Shown: piece after piece, positions 7,712-12,419 of the stretch
How positions within the stretch are numbered: position 1 is the first letter of the stretch
How the letters are laid out: each line of letters opens with the position of its first letter
From: Tardiphaga sp.
GTDB lineage: Bacteria; Pseudomonadota; Alphaproteobacteria; Rhizobiales; Xanthobacteraceae
Length of the DNA stretch: 12,419 nt
Reading direction: 5' to 3'
NCBI GenBank assembly: GCA_028290765.1
Contig: JAQGJF010000801.1
Location: 1 to 12,419 of the forward strand
The notes under the pieces: model-generated
The model's input: only the letters and a program-made list of their open reading frames with translations
Database searches by the model: none
Told to the model about the DNA's origin: nothing
Translations under genes and position numbers: made by a program

Positions 7712-7728
7712 GCCCGGTGGCACCGGGC
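7712..7728. terminator. Hairpin between convergent genes, probable bidirectional terminator
   Basis: GCCCGGT-ggc-ACCGGGC is a perfect 7-bp GC-rich stem with a 3-nt loop. It fills most of the 38-nt gap between the monooxygenase stop (7709) and the M23 peptidase stop (7748). Only two T residues follow on the + strand and two T after an A on the other, so Rho-independent strength is doubtful. Position and perfection still favour a transcription end signal. Confidence 0.5.
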
Positions 7729-7747
7729 TTCGTCGCGGTTAGCCGGT

Positions 7748-9109
7748 TCAGCCCGCGCTCAGCCGCACACCGGCGCGCAGGAATTTCTGCGGATCGACCG
7801 CTTCGCCGTCGATGCGGGTTTCGTAATGCAGATGCGGGCCGGTCGATCGGCCGGTCGAGCCGACGGCGCCGATCACCTGTCCGATCTTGATAGTATCGCC
7901 GACCTTGACGTGGATTTCCGACATGTGGCCGTAGCGGGTCGACAGGCCGTTGCCGTGATCGATTTCCACCATTCGGCCGTAGCCACCGGCCCAGCCCGAT
8001 GAGACCACCTTGCCGTTCGCGGTGGCGCGGATCGGATCGCCGCTCGAGGCGCGGAAGTCGAGGCCGGTGTGCATCGCGGGGCGGCCCAGAAACGGATCGC
8101 TGCGGACGCCGAAGCCGGAGGTGAATTCGACCTCGCCGATCACCGGCTTGCGATAGGGCACCAGCGCCAGGGTTCGGTTCAGCCGCTCGACCTGGGCGCG
8201 GCCGACATTGATGCGATACAGCTGGCGTTCGAAAGCGCCGGCGTCGGGCGCGAGCTTGACCGGCACGAACGGACCGCCCATGCCGGTGCGCGGTGTCGCG
8301 GCTTCCAGTTGTGCCATGTCGAGGCCGAGATCGGCGATCACGCCGCGCATCCGGCGGGCCCGGGATTCGAAGCTGTCCTCGACCGAACTGAGTGCTGCGG
8401 TCTGGCGGCGCTCGACCTGATCCAGCGACGTCTGCAGGCGGACAATGACGTTGTCGACACCCTGGATCTTGGCGAACTGGTTGGGTTGCGGCGTGACGAC
8501 GCTCGGGGTCCGGGATTCCAGCCGCGCTTCACGATCCGGAGGTGCCACGAAAATCACGGTGTCGCTGATCGGGGAGGGTTTTGGCGTGCCCGAAGCGCCA
8601 GTGTCGGTTGCGACTCCTCGCGAGGGCGCGGATTTGATCGATCCGGTGACGGCAACATCCGGCAGCGAGTTGAGGGCGCTTGCCCGCGATTCCAGCGTCG
8701 CCTGGCGGCGCATGACCTGGTCGAGCTTCTGGTCGAACTGCTCCTGATCCAGCAATTGACGGCTGGTGGTGCGGTCGACCTTGGCACGCAGCTCGGCGAT
8801 GCGGTCTTCGTAGGCGTATTGCATCTCCGCCTGGCGCGCGATCAGCCGGGTGAGAACGTCGTCGCGGAACGCGAAATAGGTCGCGGTCGCAGCCGACCAT
8901 GCGCCGAGCGTGATGACCGTGCCGATCGCGATCCAGAACAACACCGGGCCGACCCGCACCTGCTTGCCGGCATGCGCGATGGTGTAGCCGTTTTGGTTGC
9001 TTGGCGGCTTGGGCACGTGGACCGGTCCCGGACGGCGGGCATGGGTCTTTCCGTGGTCATGCGGATGGTGCTGCGGATATTCGGAATATTGACTGGTACG
9101 GTAAGACAT
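7748..9109 (-). CDS. Membrane-anchored M23 family metallopeptidase (LytM-type)
   Basis: The product is 453 residues. Residues 1-50 are a polar, basic, His-rich cytoplasmic segment (HHPHDHGKTH near 14-23). One transmembrane helix spans about 53-80 and would place the rest in the periplasm. Segments around 84-145 and 215-270 are rich in charged heptad-like sequence, suggesting coiled coils, separated by a Pro/Ser/Thr linker. The C-terminal M23 domain (about 325-445) has a complete zinc site: H347-x3-D351 (AMHTGLDF), H395 (RYGHMS) and H426-x-H428 (GPHLHYE). Such enzymes cleave peptidoglycan cross-bridges, or activate amidases when degenerate; this one looks catalytically competent. The ATG at 9109 has GGAG 5 nt upstream; a GTG two codons earlier sits on that site. 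It lies 107 nt downstream of the peroxiredoxin gene on the same strand, so it may have its own promoter. Confidence 0.93.
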   Translation of the reverse strand: MSYRTSQYSEYPQHHPHDHGKTHARRPGPVHVPKPPSNQNGYTIAHAGKQVRVGPVLFWIAIGTVITLGAWSAATATYFAFRDDVLTRLIARQAEMQYAYEDRIAELRAKVDRTTSRQLLDQEQFDQKLDQVMRRQATLESRASALNSLPDVAVTGSIKSAPSRGVATDTGASGTPKPSPISDTVIFVAPPDREARLESRTPSVVTPQPNQFAKIQGVDNVIVRLQTSLDQVERRQTAALSSVEDSFESRARRMRGVIADLGLDMAQLEAATPRTGMGGPFVPVKLAPDAGAFERQLYRINVGRAQVERLNRTLALVPYRKPVIGEVEFTSGFGVRSDPFLGRPAMHTGLDFRASSGDPIRATANGKVVSSGWAGGYGRMVEIDHGNGLSTRYGHMSEIHVKVGDTIKIGQVIGAVGSTGRSTGPHLHYETRIDGEAVDPQKFLRAGVRLSAG

Positions 9110-9216
9110 CAGCACTCCGCGCCGGTCGGAAATAGGCCCCGGTCGGCTCGATTTGCGGGGTGGCTGACCCTCTCACGCGCATGGTTAATTTTTGGGAAAC
9201 GCGGTTCCTCGCATTG
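9110..9216 (-). other. Spacer between peroxiredoxin and M23 genes
   Basis: The 107 nt between two same-strand genes include a short A-rich stretch on the minus strand (CCCAAAAATTAACC, about 9183-9196) that could be part of a promoter for the peptidase. I cannot assign -35/-10 boxes. No strong hairpin with a T-tract is seen, so read-through from the upstream gene remains possible. Confidence 0.35.
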
Positions 9217-10098
9217 TTACGTACGGGCCGCGGCCAGTACCGCATCGGCATGGCCGTCGACCTTCACGCCGCGCCAGATCCGGGCGACAAGGCCGCTTTC
9301 GTCGATCAGAACCGTGGTGCGAAGAATCCCCTGGAAGATCCTGCCATACATGGATTTTTCGCCCCAAGCGCCATACGATTCCAGCATCTGGTGGGTCTCA
9401 TCCGAAAGCAGAGGCGTGGAGAGCTGGTGTTTGTTCCGGAAGGATTCCTGCGCCTTGAGGGGGTCGGCGGAAACGCCCAGGACCGCGGTTCCGGCGGCCG
9501 CGAAATCGTCCCGGAGCCGGGTGAAGTCCATCGCCTCCTTGGTGCAGCCGGGGGTGTCGGCGCGGGGGTAAAAGAAGATCACGAGCTTCCGTCCCAGATA
9601 GTCACTGAGCGAAACGTGCTCGCCGCCATCGCGGGGCAAGCGGAATTGAGGCGCGGGCCTGCCTTCGGTCGCAATCTGGTCGCGGGATGGCGGCGCCTCG
9701 GGCGCGGCGGTCGGCGTCGTTGCCGCCGAAAGCTGGGTCGCGGTCGTTGCGGCGGCTTCCGGCCGGGCCGCGATGGCCGCCGTGGTTTTTTTTGTACGAG
9801 CTACCTCAGGCTGCTGTGCCGGGGTCATTGGCGACGACTTCTCCGAGGCCTTCTGCGCCGTCTTCGGCGCCTTCTTCGGCGGGGTTTTCGCGGCAGCCTT
9901 GGCTGGCTTTTTGGCGGCGGTCTTCACGCTTTTCGTGACGGCTTTCGTGACAGCTTTTTTGGAAGCCTTCTTGGCGGCTTTCGCCGCGGCCGTCAGGCCG
10001 GCTGTCCTGACCGGTTTTGGGGCGGTTTTTTTGGGTTTTGCGCGGGTCACCTTGCCGGACGTCGCTCCCGGGGATTTCTTGCGCGTTTTCTTGGACAT
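9217..10098 (-). CDS. bcp: Bcp/PrxQ-type peroxiredoxin with histone-H1-like N-terminal tail
   Basis: The product is 293 residues, against about 155 for ordinary Bcp. The peroxiredoxin domain is at about 139-293: FFYPRADTPGCTKEA with the peroxidatic C185, LLSDETHQMLESYGAWGEK (230-248) and R260 in the GILRTTVLIDESG strand. It would reduce hydrogen peroxide or organic peroxides in the cytoplasm. Usual Bcp proteins of this type have a resolving Cys five residues later (TPGCTxEAC); here position 190 is Met, and C185 is the only cysteine, so recycling must be of the 1-Cys type. Residues 1-104 are a low-complexity basic tail (26 Lys and 3 Arg but one acidic residue in the first 90) with AAKKA/TKAVTK-type units like histone H1 C-termini, followed by an Ala/Thr/Pro linker (105-138). 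The ATG at 10098 has AAAGGAAGG just upstream; a longer form to 10233 lacks support. It is divergent from the DUF3971 gene. Confidence 0.92.
   Translation of the reverse strand: MSKKTRKKSPGATSGKVTRAKPKKTAPKPVRTAGLTAAAKAAKKASKKAVTKAVTKSVKTAAKKPAKAAAKTPPKKAPKTAQKASEKSSPMTPAQQPEVARTKKTTAAIAARPEAAATTATQLSAATTPTAAPEAPPSRDQIATEGRPAPQFRLPRDGGEHVSLSDYLGRKLVIFFYPRADTPGCTKEAMDFTRLRDDFAAAGTAVLGVSADPLKAQESFRNKHQLSTPLLSDETHQMLESYGAWGEKSMYGRIFQGILRTTVLIDESGLVARIWRGVKVDGHADAVLAAART
9785..10092 (-). repeat. Low-complexity Lys/Ala-coding tract
   Basis: This segment encodes the basic tail of the peroxiredoxin. It consists of imprecise repeats of Ala, Lys, Thr and Pro codons (AAK, TKAV, PKKA units). Such tracts vary readily in length by slippage, so length differences between strains would be expected. 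Confidence 0.6.
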
Positions 10099-10307
10099 AC
10101 GCCTTCCTTTCGTCGCTTTCGGCGGCTCAATATTTCGAGTTCTGTGGGGTTTGCCCGAACCGATCCGCCGGTGTGGCCTCGCACTGTGCAAATCTGCCGA
10201 CCTCGGAGTATGGTTACAAGGGATTCGACGCAACCCGTCCTGATGTTGTCGAATGTGCGCCCGCGGGGCCGTACGAGGAGTATTGGTTTAACCGAGGATT
10301 GGCAGCG
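10099..10307. other. Divergent intergenic region, peroxiredoxin / DUF3971 gene
   Basis: These 209 bp should carry both promoters. The minus strand has AAAGGAAGG at 10102-10110, the ribosome binding site that fixes the peroxiredoxin start. On the plus strand GAGGA at 10294-10298 precedes the ATG at 10308 by 9 nt. I see no convincing -35/-10 pairs and no OxyR-like palindrome. Confidence 0.4.
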
Positions 10308-12419
10308 ATGCCGGCAGAGGAGCGCTCGATATTATCCGAAGCGCCAGCCGGCAGCGATCAATCGTACAGTCAGCGCCAGCACCGAGAGGCAATGGCAAGA
10401 GATAAGCCGCCCCAAGCGTTGAATCAGCGCGTCGACGACCAGCTTTCGCAATGGGATGATGCCGGCTGGGATCACGACCATGAGGAGGCCGGCCATCGCG
10501 CGCGCCGCCTGCTGTCGCGATCGAACCTCGGCTTTCACCGGTTCGGAGACCGTTTCAACGCGCTGGGGCAGTGGCTGGTGCGCGAACGATGGGTGAAGCG
10601 GCTCGCGGTCGTCGTCGCTGTTCTGCTGGTCATCTTCGCCGGATGCTTTGGTGCGCTATGGTGGCGGCTTGGCGCCGGCCCGATCAATCTTGAAATGGCG
10701 ACGCCATGGCTCGCTGCCGCGATCGAGGAAAATATCGGTCACGGCAACACCGTCGAGGTCGGCGGCACCCAGATCGAGCGGGCCGGCAAGATTCGCATCG
10801 CCGTGCGCATCCGCGATATCGTGGTTCGGGATCGCGATCATGTCATCGTGGCGAGCGCGCCGAAAGCCGAGGTGCGGCTGTCCGGCACTGCATTGCTGAT
10901 GGGGCGGCTGCGTGCCGAAAGCCTCAATCTGGTGGATGCCGAACTCGCGGTGCGGATCACGCCGGACGGCCAGGTCACGGTTTCGACCGGTGACAATGCG
11001 CGACCGCTGGCCACCGGCGTCGCCAAGCGAACCGCCGGTGCGCCGCCTGATCCATCGGCGCCTTCCGGACAGGCCTCGCCGCCGCTTCGTAGCGCGCCGC
11101 CCGGCTCCACGGCGCCGCCCGACAGCCGCGATACGATGAGCGGGTTGCTCGCCGGCCTCGATTGGCTAGACAGCCTCAGCCTGACCGGGCTGGACGGCCA
11201 GAATCTCAACGAAATCGGATTGAAGAACGGAAACCTCGTTGTCGACGACCAGCAGCGCGGCAATCGCTGGAGCTTCGAGAACATCACGCTCAGCCTTCGC
11301 CGGCCGAGCAGCGGCGGGGTTGCGCTTAGCGTCGGCGAGGAGGGCGCCCACGCCTGGACGCTGCGGATTCTGGTTGGCGCGCCTTCCAACGGCGTGCGAT
11401 CCGTCGACATCAAGGCCGACAAGGTCTCCACCAAGAACATTCTTCTGGCGTTGCGCCTGAAGGATCTCACCTACAGCGCCGATCTGCCACTGACCGGAGA
11501 ACTGAAAGGCGAACTCGGCCGCGACGGTTTGCCGACCTATTTCCGTGGCAAGATCGTCGCAGGCGCGGGCAACATCATCGACAGCGACACGCCCGATTAT
11601 CCGATGGGGATCGATCAGGCCGAGTTCAACGTCGAGTGGGACGCCGGGCGCCGCGTGCTGTTGGCGCCGTTCAAAATCGTATCCGGCGCCAATCGCATCA
11701 CCCTGCTGGCGCATCTCGAGCCGCCCAACGACAATATTCCGAACTGGCAGCTGGGCTTCAGCGGCGGCACCATCGTGCTGGCCGGCAACGACAACGACCA
11801 GCCGTTGATCTTCAACCGCATCGCGATCGGACTGCGGTTCGACACCGACAAGAAGCGCGTGCTGCTGACCCAGGCCGATATCAGCAATGGCGAGATCGGC
11901 ATCGCCGGTACCGGAAGCATCGACTATTCCGCAGAAGCCCGCCTTCAGCTCGGCTTCGCGGGAACGCCGATGTCGGCCTCGGCGCTGAAGCGGATCTGGC
12001 CGATCCTGATCGTGCCCGAAGTGCGCGAATGGGTGATCGAGCGGATCGAGCGCGGCATGCTCCAGCGCATCGAGGTCGGCGTCAATTCGCCGGTGCGCAA
12101 CCTGTCGCGCAAGGGGCCGCCGATTCCGGACGATGGTCTGTCCGTCAATATCGTCGCCTCCGGCGTCACCGTGCATCCGGTGGACGAAATGCCGTCGGTT
12201 CGCGACGCTGATCTGAAGGCGAGGGTGACCGGGCGAACTGCCACGGTGACGATTGGGCAGGGCGTCGCCGACACGCCCGGTGGGCGCAAGATCAATATTT
12301 CGGATTTCACCTTCGAGGTGCCGGACATGGCGCCGAAGCCGTCGCCCTCTCGGGTGAAGTTCAGGGTCGATTGTCCGGTGCCGGCCGCGGCCGAGATTCT
12401 CGCCTCCGATCGCATCAGC
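10308..12419 (+). CDS. DUF3971 / AsmA-like (YhdP-type) membrane-anchored protein (3' end beyond window)
   Basis: The frame is open for 704 codons to the window edge, so the C-terminus is missing. Residues 1-97 are a polar cytoplasmic segment ending in basic residues (RERWVKR), and one transmembrane helix spans about 99-118. From 124 on (GPINLEMATPWLAAAIEENIG) the sequence is periplasmic and made of alternating beta-strand-like segments, interrupted by a Pro/Ser/Ala-rich linker at about 243-272. LKRIWPILIVPEVREWVIERIERG (560-583) matches the core of DUF3971. In E. coli, YhdP belongs to the AsmA-like group implicated in phospholipid movement to the outer membrane; the same role here is inference. 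The start at 10308 is chosen for GAGGA 9 nt upstream; an ATG at 10392 with GAGAGG close before it is a real alternative. It is divergent from the peroxiredoxin gene. Confidence 0.85.
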   Translation, partial: MPAEERSILSEAPAGSDQSYSQRQHREAMARDKPPQALNQRVDDQLSQWDDAGWDHDHEEAGHRARRLLSRSNLGFHRFGDRFNALGQWLVRERWVKRLAVVVAVLLVIFAGCFGALWWRLGAGPINLEMATPWLAAAIEENIGHGNTVEVGGTQIERAGKIRIAVRIRDIVVRDRDHVIVASAPKAEVRLSGTALLMGRLRAESLNLVDAELAVRITPDGQVTVSTGDNARPLATGVAKRTAGAPPDPSAPSGQASPPLRSAPPGSTAPPDSRDTMSGLLAGLDWLDSLSLTGLDGQNLNEIGLKNGNLVVDDQQRGNRWSFENITLSLRRPSSGGVALSVGEEGAHAWTLRILVGAPSNGVRSVDIKADKVSTKNILLALRLKDLTYSADLPLTGELKGELGRDGLPTYFRGKIVAGAGNIIDSDTPDYPMGIDQAEFNVEWDAGRRVLLAPFKIVSGANRITLLAHLEPPNDNIPNWQLGFSGGTIVLAGNDNDQPLIFNRIAIGLRFDTDKKRVLLTQADISNGEIGIAGTGSIDYSAEARLQLGFAGTPMSASALKRIWPILIVPEVREWVIERIERGMLQRIEVGVNSPVRNLSRKGPPIPDDGLSVNIVASGVTVHPVDEMPSVRDADLKARVTGRTATVTIGQGVADTPGGRKINISDFTFEVPDMAPKPSPSRVKFRVDCPVPAAAEILASDRIS

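Noticed and set aside
8069..9571. A 500-codon plus-strand open frame.
   Set aside because: It lies opposite the M23 peptidase and the peroxiredoxin 3' end, both with intact catalytic motifs; long antisense frames are common at this GC content.
9773..10243. A plus-strand reading frame encoding a very hydrophobic, Phe/Ala/Leu-rich protein that looks multi-pass membrane.
   Set aside because: It is the antisense shadow of the Lys/Ala-rich tail: AAG and GCC-type codons read backwards as CTT, TTT and GGC. It has no ribosome binding site, and the opposite strand has a recognisable peroxiredoxin.

Overview
The window looks like chromosomal DNA of an alphaproteobacterium, most likely from the Bradyrhizobium/Rhodopseudomonas group. 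It is GC-rich with strong GC bias at third codon positions, and the protein types fit that group: a LivK-type binding protein, an AraC_binding_2 regulator, a peroxiredoxin with a Lys/Ala tail, a membrane-anchored M23 peptidase and a DUF3971 envelope protein. This assignment is inference from composition and family resemblance, not from a search. I see no rRNA, tRNA, CRISPR array, insertion sequence or att site.

Left part (1-3503): a NodU/CmcH-type carbamoyltransferase reads leftwards and runs off the left edge. It is divergent, across 256 bp, from an exported branched-chain-amino-acid-type substrate-binding protein with no permease or ATPase genes beside it.

Middle (3571-7709): two leftward genes lie head to tail with a 5-nt gap, an AraC regulator followed by a DUF429-like predicted RNase H-fold protein. 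Divergent from the regulator are a small single-domain cupin and, 101 nt further on, a flavin-containing monooxygenase-like gene. The monooxygenase frame is broken by one extra G near 7409-7410. The AraC/cupin intergenic region carries a cluster of GTTGC/GCAAC half-sites that could be the regulator's operator. Together these genes look like a small regulated oxidative module, but the substrate cannot be read from the sequence.

Right part (7712-12419): a perfect hairpin separates the monooxygenase from a leftward block of two genes, a Bcp/PrxQ-type peroxiredoxin and, downstream of it, a membrane-anchored M23 peptidase. The peroxiredoxin has a histone-H1-like N-terminal tail of about 104 residues and only one cysteine. 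Divergent from it is a large DUF3971/AsmA-like (YhdP-type) membrane-anchored protein that runs off the right edge. This half looks like envelope maintenance plus peroxide defence.

No clearly new multi-gene system is evident. The points most worth a second look are the H1-tailed single-Cys peroxiredoxin, the long-form carbamoyltransferase, and the frameshifted monooxygenase in the AraC-cupin neighbourhood.
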